A DNA stretch of 64,000 nt from Pelobates cultripes (GCA_933207985.1 OW240914.1:285131751-285195750), one strand, 5' to 3'. Positions 10,244 through 21,654 are shown, counted from the stretch's first letter. Translations and numbers: made by a program. Notes: generated from the sequence alone by a model not told the origin.

Positions 10244-10382
10244 CAGTGGTGCCCAAAAAGGAAGATCCCTAGGTGTTTTAAAACTACACCTTCCATGATG
10301 CTTTGTCATTCTATAGGCATACAAGGCATCATGGGAGTTGTAGTTCTACAACATCTGAGGATCTACCTTTTGGGAAACCCTG
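10244..10382. mobile_element. hAT-type MITE with perfect 8-bp target duplication
   Basis: This 139-bp element has terminal inverted repeats CAGTGGTGCCCAAAAAGG and, at the other end, CAGGGTTTCCCAAAAGG on the reverse strand. Its target duplication GTCTAGAA is identical on both sides (10236-10243 and 10383-10390). The middle contains facing copies of the CATGATGC / GGCATCATGGGAGTTGTAG hairpin common in vertebrate hAT MITEs. It lies in an ABLIM3 intron. Confidence 0.92.
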
Positions 10383-10934
10383 GTCTAGAATATAAGTGTA
10401 GAATTATTACTCGAGATATCAAAAACATATAGACAGTTTCTTATGTTATAGTGAATAATGTTAAGGTTTGTATTTTTCCAGGTGACAGGTCATACTTATT
10501 TATGTCTAATTACAATGGTGTAACGTTTTCTCGTTTCTTTTAACTCCTGTCTGACGGATCCATCCCAGTCTTCCATTTGGAAGTCACTGTTCCTCAGCAC
10601 CTCACTATTTGTACTTGTCTCTTTTTTCTTCTCCCGCTCTGTCTCTTATTCCTTCTGCCTTTGACTCTCTCTCCTTACTGTATGCTGGCATATTCCTTCA
10701 TATAACATTCTGCTTCTTAATTTTATTATTACTATCTATGGAATTTTATTTTTATTTGTTTTCACATTGTCTTATCTACGTCTTTCTTTGTTTTATGGCT
10801 GGGCATTACATTATTCTGTAATTCTTCTTCTCGTCCATTTTTCACACTTTTTTGCTGTAATTCTTAATTATTTTCTTTTTTTTCTTTCTTTTTGCCTGTG
10901 CTAAATTTGCTTTGCTTCCATGACTGGCTATCAG

Positions 10935-11033
10935 GCACAGAGAGTGGACGCAACTCTCCTTTTTATAGCCAGTTAGATGTGCGTTGCTCCACGCCAACCC
11001 TTTACCAAGCGCCTCGGCATTTCCACATACCAG
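10935..11033 (+). CDS. ABLIM3: ABLIM3 exon (SGRNSPFYSQLDVR segment)
   Basis: This exon is 99 nt long, phase 1 in and out. It encodes TESGRNSPFYSQLDVR, then CSTPTLYQAPRHFHIP. The acceptor is CTATCAG at 10928-10934 and the donor is GTAGGC at 11034. The linker sequence matches the ABLIM3 pattern of Ser-Pro repeats ending in QAP.HFHIP. Confidence 0.92.
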
Positions 11034-11923
11034 GTAGGCAGAAGAAAGTGGGCACACAACAAACACACACACAAAAAAAAAAACCAATTAAAACAAAGCA
11101 TTGCCTCATGGGGAATCGCAAATCAAGATGCGTAACATGACAAAGTTTTTAGAAGAAAGGAAACCGTGAGCTTACTGCTTTACATGTTAAAATGCATGAC
11201 TGCAATTGTAGACATGCATTTACATACATGCATTTATACCCACCCTCCCACCCAATGACAATCACAGGTGGGGAAATCAAGGGTGTATAGGAGTCTCCTC
11301 GGAGAATTCTACATTTTATTGGAACGTTGCAGTTGTGTCCTAGGTGGCATAGCAGGTTTTCTCCTTACATGTTTTCATGAAATACAGAGCATTGGGCAGG
11401 AACAGGAAGCTATGCCACTTTGAGAACATTCCTCACATCCCCCCGACTAGAACATCAAGGAAAGAAAATATGGGAGATTTGTGGTCTTCTGGCCACCTAG
11501 AACATGGGTTACACTTGCAAGTACAACACTCTGGACCCCTGTGATATAACAGTAGCACCTCATATCACCATCCCTTCACTATCTTCTCCAACACACCCTT
11601 ACCTCTTCACCTTACCCAGCATTCAGTGGCCTGACACAGAGTACATAAGCAACTTCTGTCTGTTTCTTCGAAAAAGAATAGACAACCTCTGACTCTTCCA
11701 TTTATGGGGACTCTTAGAGGTTGCCAGATTTTGCAACTTCTCACTATCTTACCGCTTGTCATCATATGATTTTCATTCACCTCCTTATATCCTTTCTTAT
11801 CTCTCCTTCTCACTCCTCTACTCTCACTCCTCTGTATTTGGTGATCCACTATTTCTATTCTGCACACTCCCTCCTTCACTTTTCCGCCTTCTTCCTGTCC
11901 TCCTTTTTCCTTTCTCTTCACAG
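11034..11923 (+). other. ABLIM3: ABLIM3 intron
   Basis: No transposon or extra exon was recognised. A long pyrimidine-rich stretch (about 11800-11920) precedes the next acceptor. Confidence 0.5.
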
Positions 11924-11974
11924 CTGCTGCAGAAAGTAATATTTACCGGAAACCCCCCATCTACAAACGGCATG
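11924..11974 (+). CDS. ABLIM3: ABLIM3 exon (NIYRKPPIYKRHG segment)
   Basis: This 51-nt exon is phase 1 in and out and encodes AAAESNIYRKPPIYKRH followed by a split Gly/Asp codon. The acceptor is a long pyrimidine tract plus CACAG at 11919-11923, and the donor is GTACTG at 11975. Small exons like this are often alternatively used in abLIM genes. The downstream CAG at 11930-11932 could serve as a second acceptor but would break the frame. Confidence 0.9.
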
Positions 11975-14068
11975 GTACTGTCCACTCCCTGTTGCATGGT
12001 GCTCCCTGCTGTGTTGTGTTTGTGATACAATGTTTTGTGACAGATGTACTGAATGCCAAGCAATGCGTTACCCACTGAAACATGCATCCGTTAGTTGCAT
12101 GCATGCGGTACCATGTTGCGCCTTTTAAACCTGGGATGTTTATACTATGCAATTTAAACTTTCCATAGGACATAATATTGGCAAATACTTAATGATTCTA
12201 AAAGCATTACTTATGTCATAAACATGTTTGTTCTACAAAGAGTAGATTCAGTCATCCTTAGCTGATGTCTTGAGACTGACATGTGATGTATATCCCTTGT
12301 AATATAGCATGGTATTGCATGGTCAAATATCATGCATGTATTCAGCCATGTATGCTACTATTAGATAACTGGATTAAAAAGACATGTTTTCTAAGAAGTG
12401 CTAAGCAAAAGAACAGGTAAAATAAACAAACAATCTTGTTTAAAATTGTATTCTTTTTATAATTGGTGGTGGCAATCCTCAGAGTGCTGCTTGAACTTAT
12501 AATGGGATCACAGTTTTAAACCTGCCGTGATAAACCTAGACTGGATTAACAATCATACGACTTACAATACTATTTATTGCACTGTGTTGGACCTATAAAC
12601 CATAATAACAGAAATATGGGTGCAGAGCTGGGAGTTTTGGGGGATAATTAGTCCCCAGTATAAGAGTAATATTTGGATTAGTTGTGCATTCAAAGTGGTC
12701 CTTCATCTACATTAATTGTTTATTATAAATAATTCTAGCTATACGTTAGTAAATATCTTTCTCATGAAAATTTATAAAAATTTGTGGCTCTAATTAAAAA
12801 ATTAAGCAAAGTTCTAGAAGCAGAGCAATCACCATGGAAACTAGTGGATCTCAACAGAACTATTCAGGTGGCTTCCATGATATTTGCTCCATTTTTAGTA
12901 ATTTGTATAATTTTTCTACTTGCACTTTTTATATATCTCCCTACTTAATTTTATAATTGGTGCATCCCATTTTTTAGGTGTTTTTGAGGAAAAGAGAAAA
13001 AAAACCGTTGCGCAAATTCCTATCTAAAGTTTATTGTCTTAGCAACCCTTGAAAACATGGACCTTAACCTCACTTTTTTAATATTATTATTATTTTTAAT
13101 ATTTAATTAATTTTTTAAGTAAGAATGCAATAAGGTTTTGGATGATATGACCACCATGTCTATGTACCATAGGCATGGTGATCGAACATATAGAATAACT
13201 GTGCTTGGAACTAAAAATAAGGAGCCACATTTTGGGGATATTCACAATGATAACTAAAGGCTGTGTCATTGTATCTCTTCTCTCCTTTCTCTCCCCTATC
13301 TCTGCCGACCGGCTTTGTGCCGTGGTGTAAGTAAGAGCTAAATACCTTTTTTATTTTTGGGAAGCAGAATTCTCTTCCAGCTACTTACTTACCAGTGCGA
13401 TGACCCCTGAAAAAAAAATCCCACTTTCTCAGCATTTCCGTCCATCTGTGTGCATATACAGTATTTATACAGTACATGCCTGGTTCACACCTTGTTTATT
13501 ATTAATTGTGCCATTGCTTATTTATGAAATACCAGCAAATTCCATAGCACAGTATGCATCTTCCTTCCCTATTTCCCAATCTCTTTTTTTTCCATGCATA
13601 TATGTATATTTCTATATATACATATATTTTGTAGAGTAGTATGTAAGATTGTCTGTATAAACAAGTATAATGTATTATGTAGCACCGGGCTTTCTAACAC
13701 TTAACTACAATTCCCATAATTCTCAGTAGATTCTAAGTAGATTTCTGGCTGAGGATCCTGTGGATTGTTTAAAAGCCGTCTAATGATTACCTCCAGTATA
13801 GCGCAAAATCGTGATTTTACTATTCTGTATCTATTTTGAAGCCAGGGTTCACTATTGACGGTCAATTGACAAAAATGATTTGTATTACTACTTTTGTAGT
13901 GTCATGACAAACTGAATGATATACATATATATTGCAAGCTCTTTCATGTAATATGCCTTTCATGCAATAATGTATGGTTGAAGACTGTCTTTATATAGTA
14001 TAAAATTAGCACTGGCCAATAGACTATTGCTACAATAAGAATTTACTTTGAGGTGACCTATTTCCCCT
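11975..14068 (+). other. ABLIM3: ABLIM3 intron, largely unique AT-rich sequence
   Basis: No exon or well-bounded element was recognised. It contains low-complexity A/T stretches near 13075-13120 and 13590-13630. Confidence 0.5.
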
Positions 14069-14148
14069 TTAACCCCTTAAGGACACATGACATGTGTGAC
14101 ATGTCATGATTCCCTTTTATTCCAGAAGTTTGGTCCTTAAGGGGTTAA
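14069..14148. mobile_element. 80-bp palindromic TTAA MITE, copy 1
   Basis: It begins TTAACCCCTTAAGGACACAT and ends GGTCCTTAAGGGGTTAA, bounded by TTAA on both sides. The TTAA target fits a piggyBac-type MITE. It is base-for-base the same as the copy at 29647-29726 as far as I can compare, and a shortened relative lies at 46820-46872. Confidence 0.85.
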
Positions 14149-14177
14149 AGGGAGAAAAAAAAAATCAGATGATATAG

Positions 14178-14393
14178 CAGGCCTGCACAATCTGCGGCCC
14201 CCCAGATGTTTTGAAATACAGCTCCTATGATACCCTTGCTTTCAGCCATGATACCCTGGCTATCTGTTTCATTAAAAAAAAACACTGGCTGTTTCATTAA
14301 TTGAATCATGGTTGTTGGCTATTTGTTTTATTCAAAGAATCATGGGGGTTGTAGTTCAGAACCATCTGGGGGGCCGCAGGTTGTGCAGGCCTG
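14178..14393. mobile_element. hAT-type MITE with 8-bp target duplication
   Basis: The 216-bp element has terminal inverted repeats CAGGCCTGCACAATCTGCGG and its mirror (CCGCAGGTTGTGCAGGCCTG). The flanking duplication is TGATATAG (14170-14177) and TGCTATAG (14394-14401), seven of eight matching. The inner arms contain CCCCCCAGATG facing CATCTGGGGGG. Confidence 0.9.
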
Positions 14394-14401
14394 TGCTATA
14401 G

Positions 14402-14791
14402 AGTAGTAATGATTTGAGTGTAATCCCAATATTTAGTATTTTTCCTATTTTAGTGTAACACCCATGGTCACATCATGGCAACCTACCAGTGTCTTGTCTA
14501 CAGAGGAAGTGACAAAATAAAGGTGGACAGAAATTAAGCTCTTATATAATGTGTGTGATTCCAATACTAAATCATTTTGTTAACTTTGGCACTCCCGAGT
14601 ATATCAATGGATGTCTAAAAAAAAAAAAGAAAAAAGAAAAAAAAAATCAAAACCAAACAATAGGGGTACGCTTTAAAAAATACACATTAGAGAATAAATC
14701 ACGCATAAACCTATACTTGTCTGAAAGAGGACCACCAAAATTTCCATTCAGGCTACCAGAGGATATGGATATAGATAGATATATATATATA

Positions 14792-14842
<51 letters not shown>

Positions 14843-15264
14843 AACAGTTGCTAAAGGGTAGTAATGATTTAATTATAATTCCAATCTTTAGTATTTTCCC
14901 TATAATAGAATAACTGTCTGGTCACATCATGGCATCCTACCAATGACTTGTCTACATAAGACGTGAAGAAATAAAGGTGGAATCATGCTTTGTAAAAACA
15001 CTATAATATTTTAGAATATATATATATATAATATATATATATGTGTGTGTGTGTGTTTGGTATCACATCTGAGGGAAATTAGATTTAAATATTTCAACAA
15101 GGTCCTATAGTCTCCTAATGGCGTAGTGGGTGCTATAGTGTTGGCCAGACAGAGATTTGGAAATACAGAAACTATCGCTAAATTTTCTTGTACTTAAAAG
15201 AGTTTATCTCTGGACTGATGTCCCTCTAAATCCAATTACATTCATACTATGTATTCGATTTTAG
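14402..15264 (+). other. ABLIM3: ABLIM3 intron with TA/TG microsatellites
   Basis: There is an A-rich run at 14617-14650, a (TA)n tract with a TG core at 14779-14839 and another TA/TG tract at 15016-15056. A block near 14400-14530 (GTAGTAATGATTT... TCACATCATGGCA.CCTACCA) is repeated diverged at about 14855-14980, so a local tandem duplication of roughly 450 bp is visible. Confidence 0.65.
14779..14839. repeat. (TA)n microsatellite with TG core
   Basis: TA repeats flank a short GTGTGTGT core inside an ABLIM3 intron. Confidence 0.9.
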
Positions 15265-15393
15265 ATGATCCTTTCGAAGCAAGCAAAAGCAAAACAAGTG
15301 AAGATCTTGTCCAGTCTTCGAAATATCTCCCACCATACACACCGGAGTCCTATTATCAGCATGAAACCGAGTACTGGATGTATTCTCCTAAAG
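15265..15393 (+). CDS. ABLIM3: ABLIM3 exon (KSKTSEDLVQSSKY segment)
   Basis: This 129-nt exon is phase 1 in and out. It encodes DDPFEASKSKTSEDLVQSSK, then YLPPYTPESYYQHETEYWMY and SPK. The acceptor is TTTTAG at 15259-15264 and the donor is GTACCT at 15394. The KSKTSED...SSKY core and the Tyr-rich tail match the family linker just before the RARRFSSGGEE block. Confidence 0.92.
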
Positions 15394-15707
15394 GTACCTG
15401 CAGTTCCTCTGTTACCTGATCCGAGATAACACTGAGTACTAGGGATCCACTGGGATAACTATCTTGGATAATAACTGTAGCACACAAAACTGTAATTTCC
15501 TTTTTATTAGCTATGTAGAGCAATGTGTGTCTACCCTTGTACAGTACAATGACTGCCAAGATCAAGATTACATTTCCTGAAATCACAAGCATAAAGCCTT
15601 GTTTGGAAATGTTATGATGTTGTTCTTGATAATGCCCGCTAGTTATTGTCTCCTCAGTACCAACATTGTTCCATTACTCCATTGACATATTCTGATTTCT
15701 TTAACAG

Positions 15708-15772
15708 TGCCTCGAGCACGAAGATTCTCGTCTGGCGGAGAAGAAGATGGGTTTGGCCGGACCATGCACAAG
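15708..15772 (+). CDS. ABLIM3: ABLIM3 exon (VPRARRFSSGGEE segment)
   Basis: This 65-nt exon is phase 1 in and phase 0 out and encodes VPRARRFSSGGEEDGFGRT plus MHK. The acceptor is TTTAACAG and the donor is GTATAT at 15773. The RARRFSSGGEE block is strongly conserved in abLIM proteins and in dematin. Confidence 0.93.
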
Positions 15773-16657
15773 GTATATATGCTGGGATCAAAGAAAGAAA
15801 TATGAAATTATTCACAAGTTTAGTACAGTAGTAAATGCACCCAAACAGCAGGAATGATGACACCCACAGTGCAAATTGAAGAATAACAGATGTAGCAAAT
15901 GCCCAGGGCTTTAAGTAAAAGCTTGCGCACCAGAATAATATGCCCCGTTTACGGCCAAGCATGTCACCAGTAATGCAAATTATATCACAGTCACTTCTCC
16001 ACCGCGGCACTGCCCCCACCCACACCTGGTATGGCATCCATGTCAAATGATCAAGCCAATTATCAAACCATGGCAGGCCTGGCATATCATCTCACATAGA
16101 GTGGTTAAACAAACCATAGCGTGCATGTAAATAGGTGCACCTAGGAATCTGTGAAATTAAACCCTATAATTACATTGGCCTATCTTTTGCAAAGACAAAA
16201 ATCTATTTTGGGGGATTGAGATATGCATTGTACAATTAATATCAATAAGCAATCTATCATTCAGAAACATGGAATTCAGTGTATATGACACTAAATTATA
16301 TTGCACAAGGTAAAGCTGGGCGTAGAAAAAAATAGGAAGAATTAAATGTTATAAAGTTCATAAATGTGCAGTTGGTACATTTTAAGCACTTCTTATCCAT
16401 TCAGTGGGGGATGGTATCAGCGTGTGTAGTCTGGTAAAACCTTTTGTCATTGACAGCTCTCATTACAGATGACAGTAGGCATTGTGTGAGGCTCTTTATA
16501 TTCCAGCGGAAAAGTTCTACAGAGATATATTTTTAAGCTGCAATGAATACACCACTTTAAGTACTTTTAGTGAACAATGGAAGAGAGGTTGTGATTGTTG
16601 GTGGCTGTGTACACTAAATAAACAGCTGGTATCCATCTCTGCGCTTTGATATTTCAG
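15773..16657 (+). other. ABLIM3: ABLIM3 intron, nothing recognised
   Basis: This is ordinary intron sequence; the minus-strand open frames here overlap the coding exon and intron and look like chance. Confidence 0.5.
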
Positions 16658-16799
16658 CTCCAGGGAGGAATTGGACGGATGATTCTAAAAGAGGAAATGA
16701 AGGCACGATCCTACGCTGACCCCTGGACCCCTCCACGTAGTGTAGTGGGCAGTAAAGAAGCACTCCACACGGCTGGATACGATGCTTCTCTAAATGGAT
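16658..16799 (+). CDS. ABLIM3: ABLIM3 exon (LQGGIGRMILKEEMKARS segment)
   Basis: This 142-nt exon is phase 0 in and phase 1 out. It encodes LQGGIGRMILKEEMKARS, then YADPWTPPRSVVGSKEALH and TAGYDASLNG. The acceptor is ATTTCAG and the donor is GTGAGT at 16800. The basic/acidic helix-like start, with LKEEMKAR followed by DPWTPPRS, is a family signature. Confidence 0.93.
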
Positions 16800-17013
16800 G
16801 TGAGTCATTAGAGCTCCTTTGGTAGATTTGATCAGCCAACCATGCTTACATACATTTAGTATAATAATGATAGGTAGGGACCTCTCCATTGGGACTTGAT
16901 GGGGAATTATAGGCACTGTATATAATTGGGAGCTATGCAGCCCCATGTTCTTGTGCCTGGAAAGTGAACACTCTACATAGTTTTGGTACACATCATAAAA
17001 TAAAATGAATAAG

Positions 17014-17500
17014 TTAAAAAAAAAAAAAAAAAATCACCTTTTTTCCAGTGCCGCGTTTGTCCGCCATCATTGGCCCCACCCATGATCCACCTCCTTGGCT
17101 GACATCAGAATTGATTATCTCAGCCAATCCAATGCTTTCCCATAGGAAAGCATTGGATTGGCTGAGATTGTCAGTTCTAATGATCTCAGCCACCGAGTAG
17201 GGGTGGGTTGGCCGAAAGCTGCCCTAGCCAATCAGCATCTCCTCATAGAGATGCATTGATTCAATGCAGCTCTGTGGGGAACATTCAGCTTTGTGGAGAA
17301 GCTGAACAGCCGTGATGAACACTGAGCAGCACTGCCCCATGAAGCACCTCTTGTGGCTGTCAGGAGTGGCCACTAGAGGTGTTCCTAGGCCGCAATGTAA
17401 ACAGCAGTGTTTACATTAGAAAGCCTTCAGATACTGACTATACTCATCTGAACAACTACAATAAGCTGTAATTGTTCTGGTGACTATAGTGTCCCTTTAA
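17014..17500. mobile_element. TTAA-type (piggyBac-like) MITE
   Basis: The right terminus is GACTATAGTGTCCCTTTAA, the mirror of the TTAAAGGGACACTATAGTC end found elsewhere. The left end has decayed into poly-A after TTAA. The internal sequence includes a facing pair around CCAATCCAATGCTTTCC and its reverse complement (about 17128-17165). It is the same family as the MITE split by the LTR at 53.25-55.0 kb, in opposite orientation. Confidence 0.75.
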
Positions 17501-18288
17501 AATATCTCAAATGTAAATTAATGTGTGGCATTTTTTTGCCATGTTTTATAATTCTACAGTCACACTGTACACATCACTCCTCTGCTCATCAGCCTCACAT
17601 ACAGTGTTTTACATCACATACTTAGAACGCTGGCATTATAATAAAGTTACATAGAATATTTAGGCATTATAAGTGACTGGTATAAGTTGGAGTGCATGCA
17701 ATTACTGTGCATCTTGCATTATCAATCGGAGATGACAGATACTTAGTAAAGTGCTAAACATACAGAAATGGCACGTAGTAAAATTAGCAGTACAGTAGCT
17801 AATTGTCCCACTGCTTACTAATGTAATAAATCACAAAACTCTGACCGTTGAAGATTAAGTTGTGAACATGGAGTCTACAAAGCCTGAGTGGTGGCTTAAT
17901 GTGGGTGTCAGTTTTGGAATGCAGTATAGCATGATATAATAAGAATAAGACCCCATACCACTTTACACATAGCATGATATGTTAGACTCATAAATAATTA
18001 ATTAGCATCATCTGGATTGGAGCCTGCAGCTCATTTTAAAGGGTCTCTTACAGATAGGGAATTGTATAAGCAAAACAGGACTCTCTGCAAAAAAATACAT
18101 ATTTTTTATTAAAATAAACAAGGAAAGTTTAAAAAAAATCATTAAACAAAATATTTATTTAAAGTGGGGGTTTAGTGACACGATATATAATAAAGTTAAC
18201 CCGTTCAAGTGGTTACATATTGTATGCTATTAAGAGCGTCCTGGCACACCATATTTCTTAAAGTGTTAATATAGCTAAAATTATTTTT
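17501..18288 (+). other. ABLIM3: ABLIM3 intron, nothing recognised
   Basis: This is AT-rich unique-looking sequence between two transposons. Confidence 0.5.
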
Positions 18289-18296
18289 AATTAACC

Positions 18297-19830
18297 CAGG
18301 GCTGTCTTTAATATTGACTGAACCCTAGGCAAGCATTTTCTAGGGCCCCCTGGACCCCGCCCCCTCCCCCGCCAGTCCCAATTCCCCACTCACTGGCATG
18401 CAATCACAGCAACCATCCCAACCTAGTGATAGAACTAATGTAGTTAGGGCCCCTGTGCAAGAATTTCTTTTGGGTCTCCCCTCTAGCTCAACAGTGGAGA
18501 AAAGATAGATCCCCATCTGTCGTACAACTCCCACGATGCTGTGCCAGCTGAGGATCTATCATTTGGCTATTCTTGTAGGGTTGTATTTGTGAGCAGTGTT
18601 TGTGCATTTGAATGTACGCATGTTTTTGTATAGAGTATGTGTGTGCATGTAGGGGTGTATTTGTATGTTCTGTTACCATTGGAAAGCAGTGGTTTACTTG
18701 TGTATAGTGTTTGCCTTTGAATGCAGGGGTGTGTGTTTGTATGTAGTGTTGGATTTTAAATGCAGGTGTGCTTTTTTTGTGTAGAGTTGGTGTTTGTATA
18801 TAATGTTAGCGTTTTAATAAAGGGGTGTGGTGGTATGTAACGTTTGTAATTGCATGCAGGGGTGTGTTTGTATGTAGTGTAGTCTTTTAAATGCAGATGT
18901 ACATTTGTCTGTAGTATTGGTGTTTAAAGGGTGTGTTTGTATACAATTTTGTAGTTAGAATTCAGGGGTGTGTTTGTGTTTCCAGGGGTGTGTTTGATTG
19001 CTGGGATATATGCACATACATAATAACACAGATATACATACACATTGACACACAGATACACATATAAACACATTGATACATGCACAAACCTGGACATATG
19101 CCCACACCTTGACACACAGATACACACACTAACACAAACACACTGGCATATACACACACTAACACTCAGACACACACTTTGATACAGACAATGGTGCACA
19201 CACATACACATACACAAATTGGCACACTTACACACACTAACACACACACACACACAGCCAGATATACACACACAGCCAGATATACACACACATTACAGCC
19301 AGCTACACACATTGACACACACACACAGCAGGAGCCAGATACAGACAGACACAAACAGAAACACACACTGACATACACACACATACAACCAGATACACAC
19401 ACATACACAGCCAGATACACTGACTGACTCAGACCCAGGAACAAACAGATATATCCATTTACATATTTGAGCCACCCTCCTTACCTTTTGGGTACAGAAG
19501 GGTGGCTTCTTTGAGGTGTAGTGGGAGCGGAGCTTGATGGCCAAGGCTGATGGAAGTCTGACTTCCTCAGTCCCTCTCCTCCTCCTGTGTGTGTCTCTTC
19601 CCCAGCAGCACACTGTTACTTGGGAGGAAGTGATCTGACCTAACTTCCTCCAGCAAGCAACATGACATGAGAACAATCTTAAAGGGTCGGGGCCCCTGAT
19701 TTCATCAGGTGCCGCAGCCCACCAGGTTTGTTTGAGAGCAGGGGGCCCACGGGGCAGCTGCTTTGGGCCCCCCAGGAGTAACTGAGCCCAGGGCAGCTGC
19801 CCCATTTGCCCTGCGTTAAAGACGGCCCTG
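18297..19830. mobile_element. Non-autonomous hAT element, about 1.5 kb, with CA-rich core
   Basis: The ends are CAGGGCTGTCTTTAA and, inverted, CAGGGCCGTCTTTAA. The flanks AATTAACC (18289-18296) and AATTAATA (19831-19838) are an eroded 8-bp duplication. The interior holds GT-rich and then CA-rich cryptic simple repeats (about 18590-19440) and a GGGCCCC-rich right end. No transposase-like frame was seen; the 170- and 121-codon minus frames follow the CA repeats and are not convincing proteins. A diverged terminal fragment of the same family lies near 27.92 kb. Confidence 0.85.
18990..19435. repeat. CA-rich cryptic simple repeat
   Basis: Long stretches of ACACACA mixed with GATACACA and CAGCCAGATA units form an imperfect tandem array inside the hAT element. 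On the minus strand they give Cys/Val-rich chance frames. Confidence 0.8.
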
Positions 19831-19838
19831 AATTAATA

Positions 19839-20357
19839 CAGTATTTCAAATGCTATGATCTGAGTGAGGATAATTTAGTTTAAAATAATAGTATACAATG
19901 TTGGAAGATGGCTGACCGGTACAGTGCTAATTGGAAAGTCATTGTATGGAATAGCTTCTAACAGAGAAAGTTAGGAGGGACAGTAATACAAGATATAAAT
20001 AAGGCTACTCAGCTAAACAGTTTGTTTTGGGTGTGCAAAAGGGGTTGACTAAGAATAGCATCAATAGAATGTACACACTTATTCCAGCTGCCATACAAAA
20101 GAAAGAAACAAGAGACTGTCCAGTACCCCCTAAAGAAAGCAGAAAATGGTAGCCATTGGTGAGTAAATGTAGACATGGCGAGTAGAAATTCATCCTGGCT
20201 AATGTGCCATGGACTTTTCAGGCTTGCAGTGGCGAGCAACTTTTAAGGCCTGACTCTGAAGGCGGGGAGTCATGCAAAAAAAATGTATTAATAAAAATAA
20301 CAATGATATTAACAAAAATAATGAATTAAATTCTCGGTTGTTTTTTTTTTTTTGTAG
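19839..20357 (+). other. ABLIM3: ABLIM3 intron, nothing recognised
   Basis: This is unique-looking intron ending in a T-rich tract before the 30-nt exon. Confidence 0.5.
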
Positions 20358-20387
20358 CTCCCAATAAGCGCTACCTAGCTGACAGTG
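20358..20387 (+). CDS. ABLIM3: ABLIM3 exon, 30 nt (SPNKRYLADS)
   Basis: This exon is only 30 nt long, phase 1 in and out, and encodes SPNKRYLADS and the first base of the next Asp codon. It follows a poly-T acceptor tract ending GTAG, and the donor is GTAAGT at 20388. Because its length is a multiple of three, it could be skipped without shifting the frame. Confidence 0.88.
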
Positions 20388-20497
20388 GTAAGTCTGCTGT
20401 ATTTTATTTAAATAAATCTTGTCCTTTATTTAAGATTACATTATAAATGTATAATAAACGCTAAATCAAATTGTTTACCTTTTGCCTATCTTTCTAG

Positions 20498-20556
20498 ACC
20501 CCCTTATTTCCAAATCCGCTTCGCTCCCAGCATACAGAAGAAATGGACTGCACAGG
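20498..20556 (+). CDS. ABLIM3: ABLIM3 exon (DPLISKSASLPAYRRNGLHR)
   Basis: This 59-nt exon is phase 1 in and phase 0 out and encodes DPLISKSASLPAYRRNGLHR. The acceptor is TTTCTAG and the donor is GTAAAG at 20557. The intron separating it from the previous exon is only 110 nt. The KSASLPAYRRNGLHR block is diagnostic of abLIM proteins. Confidence 0.93.
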
Positions 20557-21302
20557 GTAAAGTTGAAGGGGTTATTGTACTGGAATGCTAGATTTGGAGA
20601 ATTTTTACATTTCAGCTATTTTAGCCCTAAATGTAATATTCACTTTGAATTCCCAACAATTTTCAATGTAGTAATTAAACCTGATTGTTTTTGAAAGTCC
20701 AAAATCATTTGTGTGCCATTTACTAGCAGATCTGACTTCTGAGCGCACCTAACCACTTCCTAGGTACATATTTTTGTTAGTAGAAATGCAGAGTCTGCGC
20801 AAACGTGGAAGAAAACATGGTGGAAATGGCAAACTGTGACTTATAAAGCTCCAGTGTTGTTGTCTGCTTGTACAGACACACAACAGCATTGTAGTAAAGT
20901 CACAAACACATACTACGATCCTGCAGCTTCACACGAACCAGCGACTAACAGCTCTGTTCATTTATTTCCAACCTGGTTAAACAGCAAAGCTTATAGAATA
21001 AAAAAAATCTCTTCAGTTTATAACCATAAGGTTCACTTCCTCCCAGGAGTGTAATATTGCCAGGATATAGTTACTGCTCATTGAAAACATAGGCTTCAGG
21101 CACATGGGTAGGCAAGTGACGACAGCCATCTAGTGGCTGATTTGGGCAGTACGGTTAGGTGAGAACGTTAGCACCAAATCATCACTTTACATAAGGTCAT
21201 AAATCATGTCCAGGGTTACAGAGAGTGTAAAGAGCAGCTTTGATGAAGTCATGATGGAGATAGACTGACAGATAACTGTGTATGTCTTTGCATGTCTCAC
21301 AG
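20557..21302 (+). other. ABLIM3: ABLIM3 intron, nothing recognised
   Basis: No transposon termini or extra exon were seen between the two coding exons. Confidence 0.5.
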
Positions 21303-21363
21303 CCGCCCAGCACGGAGCTTTTTCACTATGACAGTGCCAATGCAGTGAACTGGGGCATGCGAG
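21303..21363 (+). CDS. ABLIM3: ABLIM3 exon (ELFHYDSANAVNWGMR)
   Basis: This 61-nt exon is phase 0 in and phase 1 out and encodes PPSTELFHYDSANAVNWGMR. The acceptor is TCTCACAG and the donor is GTAAGA at 21364. The sequence leads directly into the headpiece region through the 8-nt exon that follows. Confidence 0.92.
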
Positions 21364-21646
21364 GTAAGAGTGTGTTGTTTGTATGTTGTATCACTGAGCA
21401 CTTTACTCCAGGCCATACGTTTATCCCAGACACTGTTAAAAAATTATAGATGCGTCCCTTTGCCTAAGCAAAAAAGACTGATAAATATAGAGAATTTACA
21501 CATATGATCTCTGCTTAAAAAGGCCAAATAAACCATGTAAACCTTGTCATTCTTTTTCACATTGTTCCTCTTACTGGAGCTTTGTTTCTGCTTGCCTTTC
21601 ACCCCATGTCAGCAATTTCCCTCTGTCTCTCTCTCATATTTTGCAG

Positions 21647-21654
21647 AGTACAAG
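21647..21654 (+). CDS. ABLIM3: ABLIM3 8-nt microexon (EYK)
   Basis: The coding part is AGTACAAG between acceptor TTTTGCAG and donor GTAAGA. With the preceding phase-1 G it gives Glu-Tyr-Lys, joining WGMR to IYPYELL as expected for the family (WGMREYKIYPYELL). Leaving it out would break the frame into the headpiece, so the length and phase arithmetic supports it as a real constitutive exon. ORF-based tools would miss it. Confidence 0.9.

Noticed and set aside
19179..19805. 82-170 codon frames rich in His/Thr or Cys/Val
   Set aside because: They follow the CA/GT simple repeats inside the hAT element.
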